DNA from: Panacibacter ginsenosidivorans
GTDB lineage: Bacteria; Bacteroidota; Bacteroidia; Chitinophagales; Chitinophagaceae
Direction of reading: 5' to 3'
Assembly: GCF_007971225.1 (NCBI RefSeq)
Contig: NZ_CP042435.1
Coordinates: 4,653,501 to 4,717,500 of the forward strand
Length of the DNA: 64,000 nucleotides
Within the stretch, counting starts at the first letter, position 1, and each line of letters begins with the position of its first letter. The translations under genes were made by a program, and so were the position numbers. Below, in pieces: positions 16,823-25,494 of this stretch. The notes under the pieces are model-generated. The model did not search any database. It was not told the DNA's origin and saw only the letters and a list, made by a program, of their open reading frames with translations.

Positions 16823-17167
16823 ATGGAAGCAGTAGCGAAACTTAGAAATTATCCTACAGGACCGCGCAAAATGCGTTTGCTGGCTGATGTGGTACGTGGC
16901 ATGGAAGTAGAGAAAGCATTGGCTATCCTGGAACATCATCCACAACACAACGCAACGCCTTTGGCGAAATTGCTGAAAAGTGCTATCAGCAACTGGCAAA
17001 ATAAAAATGAAGGCAAAAGTGCAGCGGATGCCAACCTGGTGGTTAAAACAATTTTCGTAGATGGTGGCCGTGTACTTAAACGGATGCGTCCTGCACCACA
17101 AGGTCGTGGCTACAGGGTTCGCAAACGCAGCAACCATGTAACATTAATTGTTGATTCAAAAAATTAA
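16823..17167 (+). CDS. rplV: 50S ribosomal protein L22
   Basis: The product has 114 residues. [22 protein letters not shown] at the N-terminus is represented, and the C-terminal beta-hairpin [19 protein letters not shown] is the tunnel-lining, macrolide-relevant loop. Length and order fit the canonical operon, between rpsS and rpsC. Confidence 0.97.
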   Translation: MEAVAKLRNYPTGPRKMRLLADVVRGMEVEKALAILEHHPQHNATPLAKLLKSAISNWQNKNEGKSAADANLVVKTIFVDGGRVLKRMRPAPQGRGYRVRKRSNHVTLIVDSKN

Positions 17168-17190
17168 TAAAAACTTTTAAACCATTATAA

Positions 17191-17997
17191 ATGGGTCAGA
17201 AAGCAAATCCTATAGGTAACAGGTTAGGTATCATCCGCGGATGGGAGAGCAACTGGTATGCCAGTAAAAAAGATTTTGCATCCAAGCTCATCGAGGATAA
17301 CAAGATCAGAACATACCTGAATGCACGTATTAACAAAGGTGGTATCTCCAAAATTGTTATTGAGCGCACTCTCGGTAAACTGATTGTTACGATACATACA
17401 TCTAAACCGGGTATCATCATAGGTAAAGGTGGTAATGAGGTTGACCGTATTAAAGAAGAGTTGAAGAACTTGACAAGCAAAGATGATGTGCAGATCAACA
17501 TTCTTGAGATCCGCCGTCCTGAGCTTGATGCAAATATTGTGGGCGACACAATTGCACGCCAGATAGAAAACCGTATTAACTTTAAACGTGCCATCAAAAT
17601 GGCGATAGCTTCTACACTCCGTATGGGTGCTGAAGGTATAAAAGTAAAAGTAAGCGGTCGTTTGGGCGGTGCTGAAATTGCACGTAGCGAAGAATTCAAA
17701 CAAGGTCGCACTCCATTGCATACATTCCGTATGGATATTGATTATGCAAATGTTTTTGCGCAGACTGTTTATGGTAAAATAGGTATTAAAGTATGGATCT
17801 GTAAAGGTGAAGTGCTTGGTAAACGTGAATTGAATCCAAACTTCATAGGTGGTAAGAGTGATGTAAGTGACAGAAGAGATAGAAGAGAGGGTGGTGGTGA
17901 AAGACATGAGCGCAGAGATGACAGAAGAGGCGGTGGCGATCGCAGAGATGACAGAAGAGGCGGAGGCGGCGGAGATCGCAGAGATAGAAGAAATTAA
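17191..17997 (+). CDS. rpsC: 30S ribosomal protein S3 with Arg/Asp/Gly-rich tail
   Basis: The product has 268 residues. The KH domain has [16 protein letters not shown] with the GKGG RNA-binding loop near residue 75, and the C-terminal domain ends at about [15 protein letters not shown]. After this comes a roughly 45-residue low-complexity tail of RRD, RGGG and DRR repeats (17860-17994), absent from most S3 proteins. S3 contributes to the mRNA entry helicase, so a basic RGG-like tail could touch mRNA. The tail is encoded by near-repeated AGAGATGACAGAAGAGGCGG units, which suggests recent expansion by slippage. Confidence 0.96.
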   Translation: MGQKANPIGNRLGIIRGWESNWYASKKDFASKLIEDNKIRTYLNARINKGGISKIVIERTLGKLIVTIHTSKPGIIIGKGGNEVDRIKEELKNLTSKDDVQINILEIRRPELDANIVGDTIARQIENRINFKRAIKMAIASTLRMGAEGIKVKVSGRLGGAEIARSEEFKQGRTPLHTFRMDIDYANVFAQTVYGKIGIKVWICKGEVLGKRELNPNFIGGKSDVSDRRDRREGGGERHERRDDRRGGGDRRDDRRGGGGGDRRDRRN

Positions 17998-18095
17998 TTA
18001 ATGTTCCCGGTTACCTTACAGGAAGCCGGTTGTGATAAAACAAATTGATAAGCTGGTAAAAGGAAACTAAGACCGGCAACTCAAAATCGAAAAAG

Positions 18096-18515
18096 ATGTT
18101 ACAGCCAAAAAGAACGAAACATAGAAAGCAACAGAAAGGTCGTATAAGGGAAGTTGCAAAACGCGGTACTTCTATATCATTCGGTTCTTATGCTTTAAAA
18201 GCACTTGAACCAATATGGTTGACGAACCGCCAGATTGAAGCTGCCCGCCAGGCTATGACCCGTGCTATGAAACGTGAAGGTAATGTGTGGATCAGAATAT
18301 TCCCTGATAAGTCAATCACCAAGAAACCTCTTGAAGTGAGAATGGGTAAGGGTAAAGGTAATCCTGAATATTTTGCTGCTGTCATTGAACCAGGACGTAT
18401 CCTGTTTGAATGTGATGGTGTTGATCTTAAAACAGCACAGGATGCTATGAGACTTGCATCACAGAAATTACCTATTAAAACGAAATTTATCGTTAGAAGG
18501 GATTTGCAGGCGTAA
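18096..18515 (+). CDS. rplP: 50S ribosomal protein L16
   Basis: The product has 139 residues, starting [16 protein letters not shown], followed by [20 protein letters not shown], the loop next to the peptidyl transferase centre. L16 helps position A- and P-site tRNA. A 98-bp spacer separates it from rpsC. The next gap is AT-rich with repeated CAAATT words before rpmC. Confidence 0.97.
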   Translation: MLQPKRTKHRKQQKGRIREVAKRGTSISFGSYALKALEPIWLTNRQIEAARQAMTRAMKREGNVWIRIFPDKSITKKPLEVRMGKGKGNPEYFAAVIEPGRILFECDGVDLKTAQDAMRLASQKLPIKTKFIVRRDLQA

Positions 18516-18529
18516 TTAATGTGCTAATA

Positions 18530-18605
18530 TGCAAATTTGAAAATGTGCAAATTAGGTTTGATAAAGCATTTTCAAATTGTTGAATTTTCAAATTTTCAAA
18601 TTAAG
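18530..18605. repeat. AT-rich simple-word stretch between rplP and rpmC
   Basis: Multiple CAAATT/AATTTG/TTTTCAAA words occur in both orientations, which can fold on themselves. An open frame runs through it (extending rpmC upstream), but the encoded residues are not L29-like. A similar AT-rich block lies at 20581-20652. Confidence 0.5.
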
Positions 18606-18608
18606 ACA

Positions 18609-18818
18609 ATGGCTAAGAACATAGAATTTCAAAAAAGCCTGAAGGATTTAAACGAAGCAGATCTTAAGGCACGTGTACAGGAAGACCAGTTGCGTTTAAA
18701 GAAACTGGAATTTGCACATGCGATTTCTCCTTTGGAGAATCCTATGAGTATCCGTGGCCTCAGAAAAGACATTTCACGTTTAAAGACCGAATTAAGAAAA
18801 AGAGAACTCGGTATCTAA
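18609..18818 (+). CDS. rpmC: 50S ribosomal protein L29
   Basis: From ATG 18609 the product has 69 residues ([20 protein letters not shown]), a helical hairpin with [20 protein letters not shown] at the C-terminus, as in L29. L29 borders the tunnel exit beside L23. The longer open frame to 18537 includes the AT-rich repeat block and is rejected. The gene lies 16 bp before rpsQ. Confidence 0.95.
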   Translation: MAKNIEFQKSLKDLNEADLKARVQEDQLRLKKLEFAHAISPLENPMSIRGLRKDISRLKTELRKRELGI

Positions 18819-18834
18819 TTTAAAATATACAACA

Positions 18835-19092
18835 ATGGCCGAAAGAAATTTGCGTAAAACGAGAACAGGTGTTGTTAGCAGCAACAAGATGACTAAAACG
18901 ATCACAGTTGCTGTTGAAAGAAAAGTAAAGCACCCTATCTATGGTAAGTTCGTTAAAAAGACTACCAAGTTTCATGCTCATGATGAAAAGAACGAGTGTG
19001 CTGTAGGAGACGTAGTAAAGATCATGGAATCACGTCCGCTTAGTAAAACAAAGCGTTGGAGATTAGTTGAGATCGTTGAAAAAGCGAAATAA
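18835..19092 (+). CDS. rpsQ: 30S ribosomal protein S17
   Basis: The product has 85 residues, an OB-fold protein with [21 protein letters not shown] and [20 protein letters not shown], both family signatures. It binds 16S rRNA early in assembly. A 110-bp spacer with AGCTA-rich words follows before rplN. Confidence 0.97.
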   Translation: MAERNLRKTRTGVVSSNKMTKTITVAVERKVKHPIYGKFVKKTTKFHAHDEKNECAVGDVVKIMESRPLSKTKRWRLVEIVEKAK

Positions 19093-19202
19093 GTAAGAAG
19101 CTACAGCTACGGGCTATATGCTACGGGCAGTATGATTCAATAAGATAAAAGTTAGTTATTAATTGCTAGAAGCTCGCAGCTAATAGCTCAAAGCTAAATA
19201 AA
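19093..19202. repeat. AGCTA-rich spacer between rpsQ and rplN
   Basis: Repeated AGCTA/TAGCT words (GAAGCTACAGCTACGGGCTA, then GCTAGAAGCTCGCAGCTAA). The composition is the same as the cargo in the loop of the repeat at 9724-9840, so this is probably a second small repeat family. Confidence 0.5.
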
Positions 19203-19571
19203 ATGATTCAGCAGGAAAGCAGGCTTAACGTAGCCGATAACAGTGGTGCAAAAGAAGTGTTGTGCATCCGTGTATTGGGTAATAGTGGCCAGGACTACGC
19301 CAAGATTGGTGATAAAATAGTTGTTACTGTTAAGGATGCCATCCCTGCGGGTGGTATTAAAAAGGGTACTGTTTCAAAAGCAGTTATTGTTCGCACTACA
19401 AATAAATTACGTCGAAAGGATGGTTCTTATATCCGTTTTGATGATAACGCTGTTGTGTTACTGAACAATGCAGATGAGCCAAGAGGTACACGTATTTTCG
19501 GGCCGGTAGCAAGAGAATTGAGAGACAAGGGATATATGAAAATTATCTCTTTGGCACCTGAAGTGTTATAG
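19203..19571 (+). CDS. rplN: 50S ribosomal protein L14
   Basis: The product has 122 residues, starting [26 protein letters not shown], with the highly conserved [18 protein letters not shown] and [14 protein letters not shown]14 forms part of the subunit interface (bridges B5/B8). Standard length; it is bounded on both sides by spacers containing repeats. Confidence 0.97.
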   Translation: MIQQESRLNVADNSGAKEVLCIRVLGNSGQDYAKIGDKIVVTVKDAIPAGGIKKGTVSKAVIVRTTNKLRRKDGSYIRFDDNAVVLLNNADEPRGTRIFGPVARELRDKGYMKIISLAPEVL

Positions 19572-19601
19572 TTGGTAGTGAATGCTGAATAGAGATAAAA
19601 A

Positions 19602-19620
19602 GTACAAGAGTGCGACGCAA
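19602..19620 (-). repeat. Nested-palindrome repeat, solo rcA arm in the S10 operon
   Basis: GTACAAGAGTGCGACGCAA lies between rplN and rplX, on the sense strand of the operon. No partner arm was seen. Confidence 0.8.
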
Positions 19621-19666
19621 GTAAAGATGAAGAAAATTATAAAGTTGACTTCATAAAAACAATAAA

Positions 19667-20005
19667 ATGAGCAACAGATTTAAACCTAAGTTTAATATTA
19701 AAAAAGGCGATTCAGTAGTGGTAATTGCCGGTGACGACAAGGATCTGAAAAAACCACGTACTGTTTTAACTGTTATCGTTGACAAGGGCCGTGTGGTTGT
19801 TGAAGGCGTTAATATTATAACTAAACATACTAAACCTTCTGCTGGTAACACTAAAGGTGGTATTGTAAAAAAAGAAGCTCCTATTAATATCAGCAATGTT
19901 ATGTTGTGGGATGCTAAAGCCGGTGCACCAACTAAGGTTAGCCGCAAAAGAGAAGACGGAAAATTAGTTCGTATTGCAAAAAAATCCGGGGAGGTAATTA
20001 AATAA
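19667..20005 (+). CDS. rplX: 50S ribosomal protein L24
   Basis: The product has 112 residues. The KOW motif [20 protein letters not shown] is at the N-terminus, and [16 protein letters not shown] follows. L24 initiates 50S assembly. Its stop overlaps the rplE start by one base (TAATG at 20003-20007), indicating translational coupling. Confidence 0.97.
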   Translation: MSNRFKPKFNIKKGDSVVVIAGDDKDLKKPRTVLTVIVDKGRVVVEGVNIITKHTKPSAGNTKGGIVKKEAPINISNVMLWDAKAGAPTKVSRKREDGKLVRIAKKSGEVIK

Positions 20006-20580
20006 TGAGCACTGCTAAATATACTCCGAGATTGCAGGACAAGTACGCTAAAGACGTAGTGCCTGCATTAATGAAGAAGTTTGCTTACAAAAGTGTAATG
20101 CAGACTCCAAGGCTTGAAAAAATCTGTATCAACCGTGGTGTTAATGGCGCTGTGGCTGATAAGAAAACAGTTGATGTTGCAGTTGAAGAACTGACAATGA
20201 TCACTGGCCAGAAGGCTGTACCAACGGTAAGTAAGAAAGATATTTCAAACTTTAAGTTGCGTAAAGGAATGCCAATCGGTGCACGTGTAACATTACGTGG
20301 TGAAAAGATGTACGAATTCCTTGATCGTCTTGTATCTGTGGCTTTACCACGTGTACGTGACTTTAAAGGTATCAGTGATAAAGCATTTGATGGCCGTGGC
20401 AACTATACACTAGGTGTTACTGAGCAGATCATTTTCCCGGAGATCGATATTGATAAAGTGGCAAAGATCACTGGTATGGATATTACATTCGTAACTACTG
20501 CAGCTAATAATGAAGAAGCTTACGAATTATTGAAAGAGTTGGGCATGCCTTTCAAGAACGCAAAAAAAGATAATAACTAA
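20005..20580 (+). CDS. rplE: 50S ribosomal protein L5
   Basis: The product has 191 residues, with [21 protein letters not shown] at the start and [33 protein letters not shown] in the centre represented. L5 binds 5S rRNA and contacts P-site tRNA and S13. It overlaps rplX by one base. A 75-bp AT-rich spacer follows before rpsN. Confidence 0.97.
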   Translation: MSTAKYTPRLQDKYAKDVVPALMKKFAYKSVMQTPRLEKICINRGVNGAVADKKTVDVAVEELTMITGQKAVPTVSKKDISNFKLRKGMPIGARVTLRGEKMYEFLDRLVSVALPRVRDFKGISDKAFDGRGNYTLGVTEQIIFPEIDIDKVAKITGMDITFVTTAANNEEAYELLKELGMPFKNAKKDNN

Positions 20581-20655
20581 ATCAGAAATACGAAAACTGA
20601 AATACGAAAATCAAATTCGGATTTCAATTTTTAAAACTTCGAATTTCAACATCAT

Positions 20656-20925
20656 ATGGCAAAAGAATCAATAAAAGCCAGGCAGAGAAAACGTGAAGCA
20701 ATGGTTGCTAAGTATGCTGAAAAGCGTGCCGCACTCAAAGCTGCTGGTGATTACCAGGGTTTGGATCTGCTTCCAAAAAATGCATCTCCGGTACGTTTAA
20801 AAAACCGTTGTCAGTTAACCGGTCGTCCTAAAGGTTACATGAGATACTTCGGTATGTCAAGGGTTATCTTTCGCGACATGGCACTGAATGGTAAAATACC
20901 GGGTGTAAAAAAAGCAAGCTGGTAA
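20656..20925 (+). CDS. rpsN: 30S ribosomal protein S14, zinc-independent form
   Basis: The product has 89 residues. The C-terminal motif [20 protein letters not shown] contains a single Cys, so it is the form without a zinc ribbon. The sequence ends IPGVKKASW as in E. coli S14. The upstream spacer (20581-20652) is AT-rich with repeated GAAATACGAAAA-type words. Confidence 0.97.
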   Translation: MAKESIKARQRKREAMVAKYAEKRAALKAAGDYQGLDLLPKNASPVRLKNRCQLTGRPKGYMRYFGMSRVIFRDMALNGKIPGVKKASW

Positions 20926-20994
20926 TACAGGTTACAAAAGAGTAACAAGTAAACAGCAACAATAAAATTTTGAAAAGAATAATTTGAAATAATT

Positions 20995-21393
20995 ATGGTA
21001 ACTGATGCAATAGCAGATTTCCTTACAAGGATTCGTAACGCACAGATGGCAGGTCACAGGTTAGTAGAGATACCTGCTTCTAACTTGAAAAAGCGTATGA
21101 CTGAGATCCTGTACGAACAGGGTTACATTCTTAAATACAAATTTGAGGATGATGTGAAGCAAGGGCTTATTAAGATCGCTCTTAAGTACGATCCTAATAC
21201 CAAGCTGCCGGCAATACGTTCTCTGGAAAGGGTGAGCCGTCCGGGTCTGAGACAATATTCAAAACCTGCTGATTTCAAAAGAGTCATCAATGGTTTGGGT
21301 ATTGCTATCATCAGTACATCTAAAGGTGTAATGACTGATAAACAGGCTAAGACTGAAAATGTAGGTGGAGAAGTTCTTTGCTACATCAGCTAA
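20995..21393 (+). CDS. rpsH: 30S ribosomal protein S8
   Basis: The product has 132 residues, beginning MVTDAIADFLTRIRNAQMAGH and ending GVMTDKQAKTENVGGEVLCYIS, the S8 C-terminal signature in slightly altered form. S8 binds helix 21 of 16S rRNA and represses the spc operon in E. coli. The canonical position is between rpsN and rplF. Confidence 0.97.
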   Translation: MVTDAIADFLTRIRNAQMAGHRLVEIPASNLKKRMTEILYEQGYILKYKFEDDVKQGLIKIALKYDPNTKLPAIRSLERVSRPGLRQYSKPADFKRVINGLGIAIISTSKGVMTDKQAKTENVGGEVLCYIS

Positions 21394-21477
21394 TTAAGCA
21401 ATTACGGTTTGACAATTAAGCCTCTTAGTCGTGGCTGAACACGAACTGGTTTTATAAATCTCAAAACAAAATCGACT

Positions 21478-22032
21478 ATGTCTCGTATAGGTAAACAGCC
21501 GGTTAATCTTCCCTCAGGTGTAACTGTTACAGTGGGTGCAGATAATATGATTAATGTTAAAGGCCCAAAGGGTGAATTAAAACAGGCTATTGACAGGGAT
21601 ATTAAAGTAGAAGTAAAAGAAGGACAAATATTAATTACAAGACCAACAGAACAGATTCGTCACCGCGCAATGCATGGCCTTTATCGCTCTTTACTTAACA
21701 ACCTTGTAAAGGGTGTTACTGATGGTTTCAAAAAAGACCTTGAACTGGTGGGTGTTGGTTATAAAGCAGCTAACCAGGGTAACATTCTTGATCTTTCCTT
21801 AGGATATTCTCACAATATTATTTTCGAAGTGCCTAAAGAATTGAAAGTTGCAACAGAAACTTTAAAAGGTCAAAATCCAAAGATCAGTCTGGAAGGTTCA
21901 GACAAGCAGTTGCTTGGTCAGGTTGCAGCAAAAATCCGCGGCTTACGTAAACCAGAACCGTACAAAGGAAAAGGCGTTAAGTATAGCGATGAAGTTGTAC
22001 GTCGTAAAGCTGGTAAGGCCGCTGGTAAATAG
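21478..22032 (+). CDS. rplF: 50S ribosomal protein L6
   Basis: The product has 184 residues in two related domains; MSRIGKQPVNLPSGVTV at the start and VGVGYKAANQGNILDLSLGYSH in the second domain are conserved. L6 is near the GTPase-associated region. It is followed by 189 bp containing a complete repeat element before rplR, so this is a second disruption of the operon's usual compact spacing. Confidence 0.97.
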   Translation: MSRIGKQPVNLPSGVTVTVGADNMINVKGPKGELKQAIDRDIKVEVKEGQILITRPTEQIRHRAMHGLYRSLLNNLVKGVTDGFKKDLELVGVGYKAANQGNILDLSLGYSHNIIFEVPKELKVATETLKGQNPKISLEGSDKQLLGQVAAKIRGLRKPEPYKGKGVKYSDEVVRRKAGKAAGK

Positions 22033-22080
22033 TAAGATAATTTTTCTGGAGCCAGTCTTCAGCATTACTATAAAGCTCCT

Positions 22081-22144
22081 GTTGCGTCGCACACTTGTAC
22101 TATCAGTTCAATATTGAACAAAGCGTTGAAGAGAGTGACACAAC
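22081..22144 (+). repeat. Nested-palindrome repeat, complete 64-bp copy between rplF and rplR
   Basis: Arm A variant GTTGCGTCGCACACTTGTAC (22081-22100), loop TATCAGTTCAATATTGAACA followed by AAGC, and rcB variant GTTGAAGAGAGTGACACAAC (22125-22144). The loop contains a perfect 14-bp palindrome, GTTCAATATTGAAC. This copy shows the three-tier structure most clearly. Confidence 0.92.
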
Positions 22145-22221
22145 AAAGATGAGCAAAGACAAAAGCAGGTAACATAACAAATCTTCCTGGCAGTATCAGG
22201 AAGTATCAAATACAAGAACAA

Positions 22222-22575
22222 ATGGATACTAAAGTTTTAAGAAGACAAAAGATCCGTTACGGGATACGCAGAAAGATATCAGGTACTTCACAGAAGCCAA
22301 GACTTTCTGTATTCCGCAGCAACACTGATATTTATGTGCAACTGATTGATGATGTAAATGGCAAAACACTTGCTGCTGCTTCATCAAAAGACAAAGACAT
22401 TGCTGCACAGGCTGGTACCAAGATCGAAAAAAGTAAAATGGTTGGCGCTGCTTTGGCACGCAAAGCTTCTGAACTTGGTATTGCCGCTGTAGTATTTGAT
22501 CGTGGTGGTTATTTATACCATGGTCGTGTAAAATCTGTAGCAGACGGAGCAAGAGAAGGTGGTCTTCAATTCTAA
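22222..22575 (+). CDS. rplR: 50S ribosomal protein L18
   Basis: The product has 117 residues, with [27 protein letters not shown] represented at the N-terminus and [28 protein letters not shown] at the C-terminus, both diagnostic. L18 binds 5S rRNA. The leader after the repeat element is AT-rich. The rpsE gene follows after 24 bp. Confidence 0.97.
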   Translation: MDTKVLRRQKIRYGIRRKISGTSQKPRLSVFRSNTDIYVQLIDDVNGKTLAAASSKDKDIAAQAGTKIEKSKMVGAALARKASELGIAAVVFDRGGYLYHGRVKSVADGAREGGLQF

Positions 22576-22599
22576 AATCTGAAATCGCAAATAATTAAG

Positions 22600-23121
22600 A
22601 TGGCTAAAGTAAACGTAAATAAAGTAAAAGCCGGTGGCGACGTAGAACTTAAAGATAAAGTTGTTGCCATTAACCGTGTAGTAAAAACTACAAAAGGTGG
22701 CCGTACTTTCAGTTTCTCTGCAATTGTGGTTGTTGGAAATGAAAATGGTGTGGTTGGACAGGGACTGGGTAAAGCAAAAGAAGTGCAGGAAGCTATTACA
22801 AAAGGTATAGAAGATGCAAAAAAGAATTTGGTAAAAGTTCCGGTAATGCATGGTACTATTCCGCACGACCAGTTTGCAAAAGACGGCGCTGCAAAAGTGC
22901 TGATCAAACCAGCAGCTCATGGTACCGGTGTGATAGCAGGAGGTAGCATGCGTGCAGTATTGGAAAGTGCAGGTGTAACCGACGTATTAGCAAAAAGCCT
23001 TGGTTCTGCAAATCCGCACAACGTGGTTAAAGCAACTATCAAAGCGCTTACACTTTTACGCGAGCCTATACAGGTTGCTAAAAACCGTAACCTGAAACTG
23101 AGTAAAGTATTTAACGGATAA
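22600..23121 (+). CDS. rpsE: 30S ribosomal protein S5
   Basis: The product has 173 residues. [20 protein letters not shown] is the N-terminal RNA-binding domain, [20 protein letters not shown] carries the fidelity loop region, and the C-terminal domain has [17 protein letters not shown]5 works with S4 in decoding accuracy. Spacing to both neighbours is short, as expected. Confidence 0.97.
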   Translation: MAKVNVNKVKAGGDVELKDKVVAINRVVKTTKGGRTFSFSAIVVVGNENGVVGQGLGKAKEVQEAITKGIEDAKKNLVKVPVMHGTIPHDQFAKDGAAKVLIKPAAHGTGVIAGGSMRAVLESAGVTDVLAKSLGSANPHNVVKATIKALTLLREPIQVAKNRNLKLSKVFNG

Positions 23122-23171
23122 TATTTGTTTGAAGTTTCAGCAATGAAGCTCTAAACTACAAACTGATTGAA

Positions 23172-23354
23172 ATGGCAAAGATCAAAATAACACAAGTTAA
23201 AAGTGCAATTGACAGACCAGAGCGTCAGAAGCTTACTTTAAAAGCATTGGGCTTAAAGAAACTCAACGCTACAAAAGAAGTGGAAGCTACTCCGCAAATT
23301 CTTGGAATGGTGGAGAAAGTTCAGCACCTGGTTAAGATTGAAGAATTAGCATAA
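23172..23354 (+). CDS. rpmD: 50S ribosomal protein L30
   Basis: The product has 60 residues, starting MAKIKITQVKSAIDRPERQK and continuing LKALGLKKLNATKEVEATPQ, as in bacterial L30. It is a small peripheral 50S protein. It lies between rpsE and rplO in canonical order. Confidence 0.96.
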   Translation: MAKIKITQVKSAIDRPERQKLTLKALGLKKLNATKEVEATPQILGMVEKVQHLVKIEELA

Positions 23355-23408
23355 CATAATTAAAAAGCGAGGGGCGATTCCCCGTTAAGTAAAAATCAAA
23401 AAGAGAAC

Positions 23409-23855
23409 ATGAAACTGCACAATTTAAAACCTGCTGAAGGTTCTGTAAAAAAAGAAAAACGTATTGGTCGTGGTGAGGCAAGCGGTAAAGGTGGTACTTC
23501 TACAAAAGGTAATAAAGGTGGTCAGAGCCGTGCCGGTTACCAGAGGAAAATGGCACACGAAGGTGGCCAGATGCCTATTCAGCGCCGTATTCCAAAACGT
23601 GGTTTTAAAAATAATAACCGCGTAGAGTATAAAGTATTTAATCTTGGCCAGATTGATCAGTTGAATGAAAAATATGGTTTCAATGAATTCAGCAACGAAA
23701 CACTTTACATCAACGGACTTATAAGCCGCACAGATAAAGTAAAAGTGTTGGGTAATGGGGAATTGAAAGCTAAGCTCGCCTTCAAAGTAAATGCTGTTAG
23801 CGAGAAAGCCAAAGCGGCAATTGAAACAGCAGGCGGCAGCATCGAAATTTTGTAG
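23409..23855 (+). CDS. rplO: 50S ribosomal protein L15
   Basis: The product has 148 residues. The basic, Gly-rich N-terminal extension RIGRGEASGKGGTSTKGNKG threads into 23S rRNA, and PIQRRIPKRGFKNNNRVEYK is conserved. A hairpin with a T-run follows the stop codon before secY. Confidence 0.97.
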   Translation: MKLHNLKPAEGSVKKEKRIGRGEASGKGGTSTKGNKGGQSRAGYQRKMAHEGGQMPIQRRIPKRGFKNNNRVEYKVFNLGQIDQLNEKYGFNEFSNETLYINGLISRTDKVKVLGNGELKAKLAFKVNAVSEKAKAAIETAGGSIEIL

Positions 23856-23877
23856 ATAAATTTCACGATATTTGCCG

Positions 23878-23903
23878 GACGCATCTACAGGTGCGTCTTT
23901 TGG
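23878..23903 (+). terminator. Intrinsic terminator or attenuator between rplO and secY
   Basis: GACGCATC-TACA-GGTGCGTC (23878-23897) forms an 8-bp stem with one G-U pair, followed by TTTTGGTTT. Because secY has only 84 bp upstream and no clear own promoter, partial termination that lowers secY relative to ribosomal genes is plausible. Confidence 0.5.
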
Positions 23904-23939
23904 TTTAAAGAAAGCATTCACGCATCTAATTCTTATTCA

Positions 23940-25286
23940 GTGAAAAAATTCATTCAGACTTTTAAGAATATTTGGAGTATCGAGGAATTGCGCAGCAAGA
24001 TCATCGTAACACTTACGCTTATTTTTGTTTACAGGGTTGGAGCACATATTGTATTGCCAGGTATTGACCCTAACAAACTTTCCGATGCATCATCCACTTC
24101 AAACAATGGCCTGCTTGGTCTCTTTGATACTTTTGCAGGTGGTGCGTTTTCACACGCTTCCATTTTTGCATTGGGTGTAATGCCATATATCTCTGCCTCC
24201 ATTTTTATGCAGTTGATGACCATATTGGTTCCGCAAATGCAGAAAGTACAGAAAGAAGGAGAGAGTGGCCGAAAAAAAATAAACCAGTGGACACGCTATC
24301 TTACTGTATTGGTTACTATACTACAGTCAAGCGCATATATAGCTTACTTAAAAACTCCGGAGTATGCTGCGGCAATGATAGAATCATTTAAACCTTATTT
24401 CCTGTACACAACCATTATTGCACTTACAGCAGGCACATTATTCGTAATGTGGCTTGGTGAAAAGATACAGGATAAAGGTTTGGGTAATGGTACTTCTATT
24501 ATCATCATGGTAGGTATCCTTGCACGTTTGCCACAAGCATTCGGGCAGGAGTTTTCTTCCAAGTACACTGAAGGGGCTAAAGGATTATTGTCATTCACCC
24601 TTGAAATTGCAGTGCTTATTGCCATTATTATGGGGCTTATCATTCTTATACAAGGTGTAAGAAAAGTGCCTGTTAATTATGCAAAGCAAATTATTGGTAA
24701 CAGGCAGTTTGGTGGCGCAAGACAGTTCCTCCCTTTGAAGGTGAACAGTGCCGGTGTAATGCCGATTATTTTTGCACAGGCAATCATGTTTTTGCCAACA
24801 TTGTTCTCGTTCACTAATCTTGATTCTGCACAAGGTGTGGTAAAGATATTCAGCGATCACAGTAATCCATGGTATATGCTTATTTATGCTGTAATGGTAA
24901 TAGCATTTACTTTCTTATATACGGCATTGATCTTTAATCCCAAACAAATGAGTGAAGATCTCAAGCGTAATAATGGATTTATACCGGGTGTAAAACCCGG
25001 ACAGCCAACGGCTGATTATATTGGCGCTATCATGGATAAGATTACTTTACCTGGTGCTGTGTTCCTTGCGTTTGTAGGTATATTACCAGGTTTTGCTCAA
25101 TTACTTGGTGTTACACAAAGCTTCAGCACATTCTTTGGTGGCACATCATTATTGATTATGGTGGGTGTAATTCTGGATACCTTGCAACAAATAGAAACAC
25201 ACTTATTGATGCGTCAATACGATGGCTTAATGAAAGGCGGACGTATACAGGGCAGACAGACTGTATCTCCTGCAAGCGGTTATTAA
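23940..25286 (+). CDS. secY: Protein translocase subunit SecY
   Basis: The product has 448 residues and ten predicted helices. GVMPYISASIFMQLMTIL and KKINQWTRYLTVLVTILQS are the SecY helix 2 plug/gate and helix 3 regions, and FNPKQMSEDLKRNNGFIPGVKPGQPT is the cytosolic loop that meets the ribosome and SecA. The start is GTG at 23940 (MKKFIQTFKNIW), giving the usual N-terminus; an ATG start would cut into the conserved region. It is the channel-forming subunit of SecYEG and follows rplO as in most bacteria. Confidence 0.97.
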   Translation: MKKFIQTFKNIWSIEELRSKIIVTLTLIFVYRVGAHIVLPGIDPNKLSDASSTSNNGLLGLFDTFAGGAFSHASIFALGVMPYISASIFMQLMTILVPQMQKVQKEGESGRKKINQWTRYLTVLVTILQSSAYIAYLKTPEYAAAMIESFKPYFLYTTIIALTAGTLFVMWLGEKIQDKGLGNGTSIIIMVGILARLPQAFGQEFSSKYTEGAKGLLSFTLEIAVLIAIIMGLIILIQGVRKVPVNYAKQIIGNRQFGGARQFLPLKVNSAGVMPIIFAQAIMFLPTLFSFTNLDSAQGVVKIFSDHSNPWYMLIYAVMVIAFTFLYTALIFNPKQMSEDLKRNNGFIPGVKPGQPTADYIGAIMDKITLPGAVFLAFVGILPGFAQLLGVTQSFSTFFGGTSLLIMVGVILDTLQQIETHLLMRQYDGLMKGGRIQGRQTVSPASGY

Positions 25287-25311
25287 TTTTTTTATTGCGT
25301 ATAAATTATTC

Positions 25312-25346
25312 CAACCTGTCAGAAAACTGGCAGGTTGTGTTTTTTT
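25312..25346 (+). terminator. Intrinsic terminator after secY
   Basis: AACCTGTCAG-AAAA-CTGGCAGGTT (25313-25336) is a 10-bp stem with one G-U pair, followed by GTGTTTTTTT. It separates secY from map, so map probably has its own promoter or receives read-through. Confidence 0.85.
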
Positions 25347-25391
25347 AGAAATTTATTTTGAGCCGGACTTTTGAATAAATATCAGACTTTT

Positions 25392-25455
25392 GTTGCGTCG
25401 CACTCTTCATCTGTAAGATCAATATTGAACAGAACGTACAAGTGAGTGACACAAC
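25392..25455 (+). repeat. Nested-palindrome repeat, complete 64-bp copy between secY and map
   Basis: Arm A variant GTTGCGTCGCACTCTTCATC (25392-25411), loop with GATCAATATTGAACAGAAC, rcB GTACAAGTGAGTGACACAAC (25436-25455). The right flank GGCGACGC...AAAGCTGGGAAC and left flank GAGCCGGAC form the outer complementary arms. Confidence 0.9.
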
Positions 25456-25494
25456 AGGCGACGCTATGAAAACCAAAGCTGGGAACAAAAAAAT

